A DNA stretch of 64,000 nucleotides from JBEVJK01 sp963791325 (GTDB lineage Bacteria; Pseudomonadota; Alphaproteobacteria; Rhizobiales; Rhizobiaceae): NCBI GenBank assembly GCA_963791325.1, contig CAWBRU010000003.1, positions 62,001 through 126,000 on the forward strand, read 5' to 3'. How positions within the stretch are numbered: the first letter of the stretch is position 1; each line of letters opens with the position of its first letter. Under the pieces are notes generated by a model. It was not told the DNA's origin and did no database searches. It was given only the letters and a program-made list of their open reading frames with translations. The position numbers were made by a program, and so were the translations under genes. Below are positions 9,381-17,429 of the stretch, piece after piece.

Positions 9381-10256
9381 TTGGAACTGGTTCTCGGCAT
9401 CGATGGCGGCGGCACCAACTGCAGAGCGGCCCTGGCAGACGGAAAAGGGGTCGTGCTGGGCCGCGGGTCGAGCGGCGCGGCCAACATCACCACCGACCTC
9501 AGCGGGGCCCATGAAAGCATCGTCGAGGCCGCCTGGGCGGCCTTTCGCGATGCCGGGCGCGACCCGGCGCAGATCGCCGAAGCCGGTGCCGTGCTCGGCC
9601 TGGCGGGCACCAATGTCGGCAGCTACAAGCAGAGGCTCGCCGCCATCCTGCCCTTCGCCGCGAGCCTCATCGAAAGCGACGCGCTGATCGCGCTGGAGGG
9701 CGCCATCGGCGGCCATGACGGCGCTATCGCAATCCTCGGCACCGGCTCGGCCTACCTCGCGCGTCAAGCCGGCGTGCTGCGTCCGCTCGGCGGCTGGGGG
9801 TTCGTGGTCGGCGATCTCGGCAGCGGCGCCCGGCTCGGGCGCGCCTTGCTGGAGGCAACGCTGCTTGCCTATGACCGGATACGGCCGGCCACCGCGCTCA
9901 CCGAGGCCGTGCTCGCCCGGTTCGGCGGTGAGCCGGGCGCGGTGGTGGACTATGCCGTCGCCGCAAAGCCGCGCGATTTCGGCGCTTTCGCCCCGCTGGT
10001 CTTCGAATTTGCCGGTGCCGGGGATGCGCTCGCCGACGCGCTGATCCGACAATCCGTTGCCGATGTCGAGGCGACCTTCGATGCGATCAACTTGAGACCC
10101 ACCGACTGGCTGTGTACGCTGGGCGGATTGGCCGAACCGCTCAGCGCCCGGTTCTCGGCGCGCTACAAGGCCCTGCTGCGGCCGCCGCTCAAGGATGCCC
10201 TGGGCGGTGCGGTGCAGATGGCCGTGGCCCGGTTCGGACAGATAGCCGGCTCATGA
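9381..10256 (+). CDS. N-acetylglucosamine kinase-like, BadF/BadG/BcrA/BcrD ATPase family
   Basis: This ASKHA-fold kinase has the phosphate-1 loop GIDGGGTNCRAAL at its start, the central GTGSAYLAR loop and the GGLAEPLSARF adenosine region. It should phosphorylate GlcNAc or a related amino sugar, giving the substrate for NagA two genes downstream. The best start is a TTG at 9381 with AGAGGAG 8 bp upstream; an in-frame GTG at 9342 would add 13 residues that are not part of the fold. It opens an operon of kinase, SIS protein, nagA and an amidohydrolase. Confidence 0.85.
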   Translation: MELVLGIDGGGTNCRAALADGKGVVLGRGSSGAANITTDLSGAHESIVEAAWAAFRDAGRDPAQIAEAGAVLGLAGTNVGSYKQRLAAILPFAASLIESDALIALEGAIGGHDGAIAILGTGSAYLARQAGVLRPLGGWGFVVGDLGSGARLGRALLEATLLAYDRIRPATALTEAVLARFGGEPGAVVDYAVAAKPRDFGAFAPLVFEFAGAGDALADALIRQSVADVEATFDAINLRPTDWLCTLGGLAEPLSARFSARYKALLRPPLKDALGGAVQMAVARFGQIAGS

Positions 10257-10353
10257 AGCGCCAGACCGTTTCAGGCCGGCTGCGCTGCATTGGCCCAAGC
10301 GATGCCGTGGTCGCTCGTTCCTGCACCGCCGGCGAACTTTGCGGAGATCAGCT

Positions 10354-11376
10354 GTGACGACACATATGCTCGATGAAATCCGCGAAATCCCGGAAGCCTG
10401 CGCGCGGCTGCTCGACACCGCGGATGCGGTCCTTGAAAGGACCGGCAAGGCGATCGGCGCCCGGGACCCGGCATTTCTGATCACCGTCGCCCGCGGCTCT
10501 TCCGATCATGCCGCAAGCTTCCTCAAATATGCCGTCGAGCTGACCGCCGGCATCCCAGTCGCCTCGGTCGGTCCATCGGTGGCGTCGATCTACGGCGCCA
10601 GCCTGCGCTTGACGGGCTCGGCCTGCCTGGTGATCTCGCAGTCGGGCAAGAGCCCGGATATCGTGGCCATGGCCGAAGGCGCCAAGCGCGGCGGCGCGCT
10701 GACGGTGGCGCTCACCAACACTGCCCGGTCGCCGCTCGCCATGAGCTGCGACTACGCCGTCGACATCGCCGCTGGGGTCGAAAAGAGCGTCGCGGCAACC
10801 AAGACCTTCGTCAATTCGGCGGTTGCAGGCTTGGTGCTGATGGCTCATGCCACCGGCGATAGGGCGCTGCTCGACGCTGTGCGGGCTTTGCCCGGCCATT
10901 TCCGCACGGCGATCGGCTGCGACTGGATGGCGCTCGCCCCGGCGCTCGAGAACGCCCGCTCGCTGTTCATCCTCGGCCGCGGCCCGGCGGTGGCGATCGC
11001 CGAGGAAGCGGCGCTCAAATTCAAGGAGACCTGCGGCATGCATGCCGAGGCCTACAGCGCGGCCGAGGTCATGCACGGCCCGCTTGCTCTGGTGACGCCC
11101 GGCTTCCCCGTCCTGGCGCTTGCCGCACGCGACAAGTCGGAGCCGTCGATGGCCGAGACCGCCGATCAGCTGTCGGCCAAGGGCGCGGCGATCTTTGCGA
11201 CCTCCGACCTTGTCAGCGCCGCCCGCCGTCTGCCGTTTGCGGCAACCGGCCACCCGCTCACCGACCCGCTCGCGCTGGTGGTGTCGTTCTACCTGTTCGT
11301 CGAAGCCTTTGCCCGCCATCGCGGTCTGAACCCCGACGAGCCCCGCAATCTCAAGAAGGTCACCGAGACGCGATGA
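10354..11376 (+). CDS. SIS-domain sugar isomerase/deaminase (GlmS C-terminal-like, NagB-II/AgaS type)
   Basis: The protein contains two sugar-isomerase (SIS) domains like the C-terminal half of glucosamine-6-phosphate synthase but no glutaminase domain. Visible motifs are ARGSSDHAASFLKYAVE, SQSGKSPDIV, ESVAATKTF-like KSVAATKTF, and the second-domain LGRGPAVAIAEEAALKFKE with a HAEAYSAAEVMHGP ending. Such proteins usually deaminate or isomerise amino-sugar phosphates, here probably glucosamine 6-phosphate to fructose 6-phosphate plus ammonia. The GTG at 10354 has GGAG 7 bp upstream. It overlaps nagA by 4 bp (ATGA), so the two are translationally coupled. Confidence 0.87.
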   Translation: MTTHMLDEIREIPEACARLLDTADAVLERTGKAIGARDPAFLITVARGSSDHAASFLKYAVELTAGIPVASVGPSVASIYGASLRLTGSACLVISQSGKSPDIVAMAEGAKRGGALTVALTNTARSPLAMSCDYAVDIAAGVEKSVAATKTFVNSAVAGLVLMAHATGDRALLDAVRALPGHFRTAIGCDWMALAPALENARSLFILGRGPAVAIAEEAALKFKETCGMHAEAYSAAEVMHGPLALVTPGFPVLALAARDKSEPSMAETADQLSAKGAAIFATSDLVSAARRLPFAATGHPLTDPLALVVSFYLFVEAFARHRGLNPDEPRNLKKVTETR

Positions 11377-12524
11377 GCGAACCGACCGCGTTTTCCGGCG
11401 CCCGGATCTTCGATGGGTCGCGCTGGCACGACGACTCTGCGCTGGTCGCGCGCGACGGCACCGTCGAGGCGATCGTCGCCACGCACGAGCTGCCGGCCGG
11501 CACGGCTCGCCACGAACGCGCCGGCGGCCTCATTGCGCCGGGGTTCGTCGACCTGCAGGTCAATGGCGGCGGCGGTGTCATGCTCAACGACCGGCCCGAC
11601 CTGGAAACGATCCGTATCATCTGCCGGGCGCATGTGCCGTTCGGCACGACGGCGCTGCTGCCGACGCTGATCACCGACACCCCCGCAGCGACGGCGGCTG
11701 CGCTTGCGGCCGGCGAGGCGGCATGGCAGGCCAAGGAGCCCGGTTTCCTCGGCCTGCACCTTGAGGGGCCGCATCTGTCGGTGGTGCGCAAGGGGGCGCA
11801 CGATCCGGCCTTGATCCGCCCGATGACCGACGCCGACGAGGCGTTGCTCATCACTGCCCGACGGTCCCTGCCTGCCCTGGTGGTGACGATCGCGCCGGAG
11901 TCGGTCGACCCCGCGCGCATCCGCAGGCTTGTGGCCGCGGGCGTGGTGGTCAGCGTCGGCCATTCCGATGCCGGCCGGACGGCCGTAACCGCCGCGGCGG
12001 ATGCCGGAGCCACGCTGATCACCCATTTGTTCAACGCGATGAGCCAGATCGGCAACCGCGAGCCGGGCGTGGCCGGCGTGGCGCTCGACGAGGGCCGCCT
12101 TCATGCCGGGCTCATCGCCGACGGCATCCATGTCGATCCGGCGACGATCGGCATCGCCCTGCGGGCCAAGCGCCCGCCCGGTCACGTCTTCTTGGTCACC
12201 GATGCGATGGCCACCATCGGCACCGAACTGACCGAATTCACCCTCAACGGCCGCCGGATCAAGCGCGAAGCAGGCAGCTTGAGGCTGGAGGACGGAACGC
12301 TTGCCGGCGCCGATCTCGACATGATCTCGGCCGTGCGCTTTATCCATGGACTGGGGCTGCCGCTGGAGGAGGCGCTGAGAATGGCCTCGCTCTATCCGGC
12401 GGCGGCCCTCGGGGTGGCAGCTCGCTATGGACATCTCGGTGCCGGCGCCCGCGCCGATTTCGTTTGCCTTGGTGAGGGCCTCAGCGTCGACGCGGTGTGG
12501 ATCGGCGGCAGCCGCGCATTTTAA
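11373..12524 (+). CDS. nagA: N-acetylglucosamine-6-phosphate deacetylase
   Basis: NagA removes the acetyl group from GlcNAc 6-phosphate. The 383-residue protein shows the family landmarks in order: APGFVDLQVNGGGG, the metal glutamate in LGLHLEGPHLS, a histidine in VSVGHSDAG, a histidine in THLFNAMSQ and the catalytic aspartate in LVTDAMAT. The length is normal for NagA. The start overlaps the SIS gene stop as ATGA. Together with the upstream kinase and SIS protein it completes a route from GlcNAc to fructose 6-phosphate; a GlcNAc transporter is not visible nearby. Confidence 0.95.
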   Translation: MSEPTAFSGARIFDGSRWHDDSALVARDGTVEAIVATHELPAGTARHERAGGLIAPGFVDLQVNGGGGVMLNDRPDLETIRIICRAHVPFGTTALLPTLITDTPAATAAALAAGEAAWQAKEPGFLGLHLEGPHLSVVRKGAHDPALIRPMTDADEALLITARRSLPALVVTIAPESVDPARIRRLVAAGVVVSVGHSDAGRTAVTAAADAGATLITHLFNAMSQIGNREPGVAGVALDEGRLHAGLIADGIHVDPATIGIALRAKRPPGHVFLVTDAMATIGTELTEFTLNGRRIKREAGSLRLEDGTLAGADLDMISAVRFIHGLGLPLEEALRMASLYPAAALGVAARYGHLGAGARADFVCLGEGLSVDAVWIGGSRAF

Positions 12525-12555
12525 GCCTGATCTCGTCATTTGATTTTGAGGATTC

Positions 12556-13587
12556 ATGAAGACGATCTTTTCACCGTTGCATGCCGGACATGGCGGCCAG
12601 ACCGAGCTGATCGCCGGCGAGATCGTGCCGGGCTTCGAAAAACCGGCCCGGGCGGAGATGATCAAGGCCCGCGTCATCGAGGCGCAGCTCGGCCCAGTTC
12701 TGGCGCCGGAGGACCATGACCTGGCCGCCGCACATCGCGTTCACGCGACCGACTACGTCGCCTTCCTGCCCACGGTATGGCCGCGCTGGAGCGCTGCCGG
12801 CAAATCGGGATCCGCAATGGGCTTTGCCTGGCCGACGCGCGGTCTGCGCGGCGATGTCGTGCCCGAGGCGATCGAGGCCGCGCTGGGCTTTTATTCTTTC
12901 GACGGCGGCGCCGGCTTCGTCGCCGGCACCTGGGCGGCGGTCAAATCCGCCTACGACGTCGCACTGACGGCGGCCGCGCTGGTCCGCGACGGCGAAGCCG
13001 CGGCGTTCGCCTTGTGCCGCCCGCCCGGTCACCATGCCGGGCGCGCCTTCATGGGCGGCTATTGCTACATCAACAACGCTGCGGTCGCGGCGCAATGGCT
13101 GCGCGACCAGGGTGCGGCGCGCATTGCCATCCTCGACGTCGACTATCATCACGGCAACGGGACCCAGGAGATCTTCTACGGGCGCGGCGACGTGCTGGTC
13201 GCCAATCTGCATGCCGATCCGCTGATCGAGTATCCGTTCTTCCTCGGCCATGCCGACGAGCGCGGCATCGGCCCCGGCGAAGGTGCCAACCACAACTTTC
13301 CGATGCCGTTCGGCACCGGCTGGGGCGCCTGGAGCACGGCGCTCGACGAGGCCTGCGTCCGGATCGCCCGGTTCGCACCCGACGTGGTGGTGGTGTCCTT
13401 GGGGGTCGACACGTTCGAGAAGGACCCGATCAGCCGCTTCAAGCTGACCAGCGCCGATTATCCCAAGATCGGCGCGCGGATCGCCCGGCTCGGCCGGCCG
13501 ACGCTCTTCATCATGGAGGGCGGCTATGCGGTCGAGGAGATCGGTATCAACGCCGTCGGCGTGCTGACGGGCTTCGCGGACGGCTGA
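12556..13587 (+). CDS. Histone deacetylase-family amidohydrolase, acetylpolyamine amidohydrolase-like
   Basis: The 343-residue zinc hydrolase closely follows acetylpolyamine amidohydrolase (APAH) of Mycoplana in length and motifs: RPPGHHAG with the histidine pair (about residue 157), GGYCYINNAAVAAQ, DVDYHHGNGTQ with zinc ligands (about 196) and SLGVDTFEKDPIS with the third ligand, ending EGGYAVEEIG. APAH removes acetyl groups from acetylputrescine, acetylcadaverine and acetylspermidine. The gene follows nagA by 31 bp in the same direction, so it probably belongs to the amino-sugar operon, which is unusual for this enzyme. It might act on an N-acetylated amino sugar or oligomer instead; this is inference. 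Confidence 0.85.
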   Translation: MKTIFSPLHAGHGGQTELIAGEIVPGFEKPARAEMIKARVIEAQLGPVLAPEDHDLAAAHRVHATDYVAFLPTVWPRWSAAGKSGSAMGFAWPTRGLRGDVVPEAIEAALGFYSFDGGAGFVAGTWAAVKSAYDVALTAAALVRDGEAAAFALCRPPGHHAGRAFMGGYCYINNAAVAAQWLRDQGAARIAILDVDYHHGNGTQEIFYGRGDVLVANLHADPLIEYPFFLGHADERGIGPGEGANHNFPMPFGTGWGAWSTALDEACVRIARFAPDVVVVSLGVDTFEKDPISRFKLTSADYPKIGARIARLGRPTLFIMEGGYAVEEIGINAVGVLTGFADG

Positions 13588-13597
13588 GCATTTCCGC

Positions 13598-14620
13598 TTA
13601 CCCCGGCGCGCCGGCGATCGAGCCGCGCACCACCAGGTCGACGGGCCACAGCTCGCCGCGCCGCTCAGTCTCCAATCCGGAGATCCGGGCGGCGAGCCGT
13701 TCGGCCGCGCGGGCGCCGGCAGCGCGGATCGAGGATCGCGTGGTCGACAGCGGCACCGAGAAATTCTCCGGTTTCAGCCAGGGAAAGACGTCGTCATGGG
13801 CAATCAGCGAAACGTCGCCCGGTACGGCAAGGCCGATGTCGCGGACCGCGCGGACGACGCCCAAGGCCATGATCAGGCTCGAGCACAGGATGGCGGTCGG
13901 CGCCTCGCCTTGGGTGAACAGGTTGCGGGTGGCGCGGTAGCCGTTCTCTTCGGTCATGGCGACCGAGGCGACGCGGCTCTCCGGCAGCGCCAGATCGCAG
14001 GCGGCGAGCGCCCTGCGCACGCCCCGCTCGCGGTGGATGGCGAAGGTCTGCCCGTCATCGCCGTTGATCAGCGCGACCCTGCGGTGGCCGAGCTGGATCA
14101 ACAGCCGCGCCGCCTCCTGGAACGCGCCTTCATTGTCGATGTCGAGGAACGGATAGGCGAAGTCCAGGCCCTCGCTGCGGCCATGCACCAGGTAGGGAAT
14201 GCCGAGCTGCTCGATCAGCGCAATGCGGCGGTCCGCGGGGCGCGGCGAGGACACGTAGACGGCATCGACCTGCTTGTTGGCCACCACCCGCCGGTAGGTG
14301 GTTTCCTCGTCGTCGGCGGTGGTGGGGCTGAGCACCAGATCGAGGTCGTGAGTGCGCGCATAGTCGCCGAGGCCCGAGAGGAACTCGACGAAATGCGGGT
14401 CGATATCGACGCTGGTGCCCGTCGGCATGACATAGCCGATCATGCCGGCCTTGCCGGTAGCCAGCCGGCGGGCACTCGGGTTGGGACGGTAGCCGTGCCG
14501 CTTGGCGGCGTCGATGACGCGCCGGCGCGTTTCCTCGTTGACCTCGGGATAGCCGTTCAACGCCCGGCTGACCGTGGTCTGCGACAACGACAGCATGGTC
14601 GAGAGTTGCTTGAGATTCAT
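13598..14620 (-). CDS. aglR: LacI-family repressor of the alpha-glucoside operon
   Basis: This 340-residue regulator has the LacI helix-turn-helix at the very N-terminus (MNLKQLSTMLSLSQTTVSRA), the hinge region and a periplasmic-binding-protein-like effector domain (MIGYVMPTG to the C-terminus). It lies divergent from aglE, the position of AglR in Sinorhizobium. It likely represses aglEFGAK without alpha-glucosides. The ATG at 14620 starts the HTH directly; an upstream in-frame TTG would add five residues. Two AAAGCGCTTT palindromes in the divergent region are the likely binding sites. It is convergent with the amidohydrolase gene. Confidence 0.88.
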   Translation of the reverse strand: MNLKQLSTMLSLSQTTVSRALNGYPEVNEETRRRVIDAAKRHGYRPNPSARRLATGKAGMIGYVMPTGTSVDIDPHFVEFLSGLGDYARTHDLDLVLSPTTADDEETTYRRVVANKQVDAVYVSSPRPADRRIALIEQLGIPYLVHGRSEGLDFAYPFLDIDNEGAFQEAARLLIQLGHRRVALINGDDGQTFAIHRERGVRRALAACDLALPESRVASVAMTEENGYRATRNLFTQGEAPTAILCSSLIMALGVVRAVRDIGLAVPGDVSLIAHDDVFPWLKPENFSVPLSTTRSSIRAAGARAAERLAARISGLETERRGELWPVDLVVRGSIAGAPG

Positions 14621-14633
14621 GGCCGGCGGTTCC

Positions 14634-14643
14634 AAAGCGCTTT
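14634..14643. promoter_or_regulatory. LacI-type operator core AAAGCGCTTT (aglR side)
   Basis: A perfect 10-bp palindrome with the central CG typical of LacI-family operators lies 13 bp upstream of the aglR start codon. The same core recurs at 14822-14831 in front of aglE. The position suits autoregulation of aglR. Confidence 0.65.
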
Positions 14644-14760
14644 CAAATCAGCGGGCGGAATTGAGGGACTTTACGCCGTTCAACTTTGCTACAAAAGCTG
14701 AAACTTTTGCTGCATCGCCGAATAATGTCGTGCAATGCACCATGATTTTGCTTAATTAAA

Positions 14761-14787
14761 TCGATTAATCGAACTTGGCCCTTGACT
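14761..14787 (+). promoter_or_regulatory. Palindrome TCGATTAATCGA and -35-like TTGACT upstream of aglE
   Basis: A 12-bp perfect palindrome at 14761-14772 sits in the only AT-rich stretch of the agl region (about 14690-14775). It is followed by a TTGACT at 14782-14787 that could be the -35 box for aglE. A matching -10 (GATGAT, 14806-14811) is weak. If this promoter is used, the operator at 14820-14833 lies over the start site. Confidence 0.35.
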
Positions 14788-14819
14788 TTGGACCACCTCC
14801 CCGGCGATGATTGCAGAAG

Positions 14820-14833
14820 CCAAAGCGCTTTGG
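14820..14833. promoter_or_regulatory. LacI-type operator CCAAAGCGCTTTGG (aglE side)
   Basis: This is a perfect 14-bp palindrome with the central CG of LacI-family operators, 83 bp upstream of the aglE start. Its 10-bp core is identical to the site beside aglR at 14634-14643; the two centres are about 188 bp apart, which would allow looping. AglR is the obvious binding protein. Confidence 0.7.
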
Positions 14834-14916
14834 ATCCTTAGGAGAGTTCGAGGGGTTCTGGCGGGACGGGATGGAGGTCCCGTTGCTGGAGATGGATGTC
14901 ACCGGGAGGACGATCG

Positions 14917-16272
14917 ATGAGCAAGACCTTGTTGCTGGGCGCAGCGCTGACGGTGCTCGCCCTCACGGTACCGGCTTCTGCCGAGCTGAAGTTCAAGCCG
15001 GGCGAGGACCCGCGCTTCCACTGGCAGAACTATGACGACCTGAAGAAGGTCGACCTGAAGGGCCAGACCCTGACGGTGTTCGGTCCGTGGCGCGGCGAGG
15101 ACGAGGCGCTGGTGCGCAGCGTGCTCGACTATTTCACCGAGGCGACCGGGGTGGATCTCAAATACTCCTCTTCCGAGAACTACGAGCAGCAGATCGTCAT
15201 CGACACCCAGGCAGGCAGTCCGCCCAATATCGCGATCCTGCCGCAGCCCGGCCTGATCCAGGACCTCGCCTCGAAGGGCCTGCTGGTGCCGCTCGGCGAT
15301 GATGTCGCCGGCTGGGTGAAGGACAATTACGGCGCCGGCCAATCCTGGGTCGATCTCGGTACCTTCACCGGCAAGGACGGCAAGAAGGCCTTCTTCGCAT
15401 TTCCCTACAAGGCCGACGTGAAATCGCTCGTCTGGTACTCGCCCGACAACCTGGAGGAAGCGGGCTACAAGGTGCCCAAGACCCAGGAAGAACTGGCCGA
15501 TCTGGAGCAGAAGATCATCGCCGATGGGGGCAAGCCCTGGTGCATCGGGCTCGGCTCGGGCGGCGCTACCGGCTGGCCGGCGACGGACTGGGTCGAGGAC
15601 ATCATGCTGCGCACCCAGCCGCCCGAGGTGTACGACAAATGGGTCAAGAACGAGATCCCGTTCAACGATCCGGCGGTCGTCAATGCGCTCGAGATCTTTG
15701 CCAAGATCGCGACCGACGACAAGATGGTCGACGGCGGCGCCGCCGCAGTGGCGGCGACCGACTTCCGCGACAGCCCGAAGGGCCTCTTCGCGGTGCCGCC
15801 GAAGTGCTATCTGCACCACCAGGCCTCGTTCATCCCGTCGTTCTTCCCGGAGGGGACCAAGCTCGGCGAGGACGCCGACTTCTTCTACTTCCCGGCCTAT
15901 GCGTCGAAGCCGGAGCTCGGCAAACCGGTGCTCGGTGCCGGCACGTTCGCCATGATCACCAAGGACTCGCCGGCGGCCCGGGCGTTCCTGGATTTCCTGA
16001 AAATGCCGCTTGCCCATGAGATCTGGATGGCGCAGTCGGGCTTTCTCACCCCCTTCAAGTCGGTCAATACCGATGCCTACGGCACCGATGCGCTGAAGAA
16101 AGAAGGCGAGATCCTGACCAGCGCGACCACCTTCCGCTTCGACGGCTCCGATCTGATGCCCGGCAAGATCGGCGCCGGCGCCTTCTGGACGGGAATGATC
16201 GACCTCGTCGGCGGCAAGCCGGCGCCCGATGTGGCGGCCGATATCCAGAAGAGCTGGGACGCGATCAAGTAG
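14917..16272 (+). CDS. aglE: Alpha-glucoside ABC transporter, periplasmic substrate-binding protein
   Basis: The 451-residue protein begins with a Sec signal peptide (MSKTLLLGAALTVLALTVPASA) and continues as an extracellular solute-binding protein of the MalE type (family 1). It captures alpha-glucosides such as sucrose, maltose or trehalose in the periplasm for AglF-AglG-AglK. The chosen ATG has GGGAGGA 6 bp upstream and places the signal peptide at the N-terminus; an in-frame GTG at 14896 would add seven residues. Gene order aglR/aglE-aglF-aglG-aglA-aglK is the same as the Sinorhizobium meliloti agl locus. Confidence 0.92.
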   Translation: MSKTLLLGAALTVLALTVPASAELKFKPGEDPRFHWQNYDDLKKVDLKGQTLTVFGPWRGEDEALVRSVLDYFTEATGVDLKYSSSENYEQQIVIDTQAGSPPNIAILPQPGLIQDLASKGLLVPLGDDVAGWVKDNYGAGQSWVDLGTFTGKDGKKAFFAFPYKADVKSLVWYSPDNLEEAGYKVPKTQEELADLEQKIIADGGKPWCIGLGSGGATGWPATDWVEDIMLRTQPPEVYDKWVKNEIPFNDPAVVNALEIFAKIATDDKMVDGGAAAVAATDFRDSPKGLFAVPPKCYLHHQASFIPSFFPEGTKLGEDADFFYFPAYASKPELGKPVLGAGTFAMITKDSPAARAFLDFLKMPLAHEIWMAQSGFLTPFKSVNTDAYGTDALKKEGEILTSATTFRFDGSDLMPGKIGAGAFWTGMIDLVGGKPAPDVAADIQKSWDAIK

Positions 16273-16414
16273 CGCGCTCCGGGATTAGCCGAGCGTGGCG
16301 CGGGTCGTCGGTTTGAACAGCCGCTGGACCTGCCGCTCGGCGAGGCAGTCCGGGCCGGGGAGGGCAGTCCGCCGTCCGGCGTGAGCATAGCTTCGATTGA
16401 TGAGGGAGGTCCTA

Positions 16415-17428
16415 GTGGCAGCTCAGCTTTTCTCCGCCATTTTCGTCATCATCGTCGGCGTCGGCGGCTGTGTCGCCTATTTCTGGGGCGCTAATCGGCT
16501 GATCGACGTCGTCTTTCCCTCGCGCGGGGTCAGCGGCGCCGCGGCGATCGACAATCTCCGGCGCCAGGGCGTGATCCGCCCCTGGCTGTTCGTCGGTCCG
16601 GCGCTGATCATCCTCGTCATCTACCTGATCTACCCGGTCATCGACACGATCTGGCTGACCTTTCACGACCGTGCGGGCGAAAACTTCGTCGGTCTCGCCA
16701 ACTACGAATGGGCCTTCGGCGACCGCGAATTCCGCAACTCGATTCTGAACAACGTGCTGTGGCTGGCGGTGGTGCCTGCCGCCTGCACCTTCCTCGGGCT
16801 GGTGATCGCCGTGCTGACCGACCGCATCTGGTGGGGAACGATCGCCAAGAGCCTGATCTTCCTGCCGCTGGCGATCTCGTTCGTCGGCGCCAGCGTGATC
16901 TGGAAATTCATCTACGAGTATCGCGGCCAAGGTCAGGTCCAGATCGGCGTGCTCAACGCGCTGGTCACCTCCCTTGGCGGCTCTCCGCAGGTGTGGATCT
17001 CGCTGCCGTTCTGGAACAACTTCTTTCTGATGATCATCTTGATCTGGATCCAGACCGGCTTTGCCATGGTCATCCTGTCGTCGGCGCTGCGCGGCATTCC
17101 CGAAGAGACGCTGGAGGCGGCCGTCATCGACGGCGCCAACCCGTTCCAGATCTTCTGGAAGATCATGATCCCGCAGATCTGGGGCACGATCGCGGTGGTG
17201 TGGACCACCATCACCATCCTGGTGCTCAAGGTCTTCGACATCGTGCTGACCATGACCAACGGCCAGTGGAACAGCCAGGTGCTCGCCAATCTGATGTTCG
17301 ACTGGATGTTCCGCGGCGGCGGCGATTTCGGCCGCGGCGCCACGATCGCCATCATCATCATGCTGGCCGTGGTGCCGATCATGATCTGGAACATCCGCCA
17401 GGCGAACAAAGAAACGGGAGGGCACTGA
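16415..17428 (+). CDS. aglF: Alpha-glucoside ABC transporter permease
   Basis: An inner-membrane permease of the MalF type with about seven to eight hydrophobic segments, the first at the very N-terminus (LFSAIFVIIVGVGGCVAYFW). The EAA loop that contacts the ATPase is visible as EETLEAAVIDGANPFQIF near residue 235. The GTG at 16415 has GGGAGG 5 bp upstream; an in-frame TTG/ATG pair at 16397-16402 is the alternative. It ends 1 bp before aglG. Confidence 0.9.
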   Translation: MAAQLFSAIFVIIVGVGGCVAYFWGANRLIDVVFPSRGVSGAAAIDNLRRQGVIRPWLFVGPALIILVIYLIYPVIDTIWLTFHDRAGENFVGLANYEWAFGDREFRNSILNNVLWLAVVPAACTFLGLVIAVLTDRIWWGTIAKSLIFLPLAISFVGASVIWKFIYEYRGQGQVQIGVLNALVTSLGGSPQVWISLPFWNNFFLMIILIWIQTGFAMVILSSALRGIPEETLEAAVIDGANPFQIFWKIMIPQIWGTIAVVWTTITILVLKVFDIVLTMTNGQWNSQVLANLMFDWMFRGGGDFGRGATIAIIIMLAVVPIMIWNIRQANKETGGH

Positions 17429-17429
17429 G

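Noticed and set aside
9276..10052. N-terminal extension of the cyclase frame to 10052
   Set aside because: This part is antisense to the GlcNAc kinase gene, has low-complexity composition and no ribosome site; the ATG at 9227 gives the normal protein.
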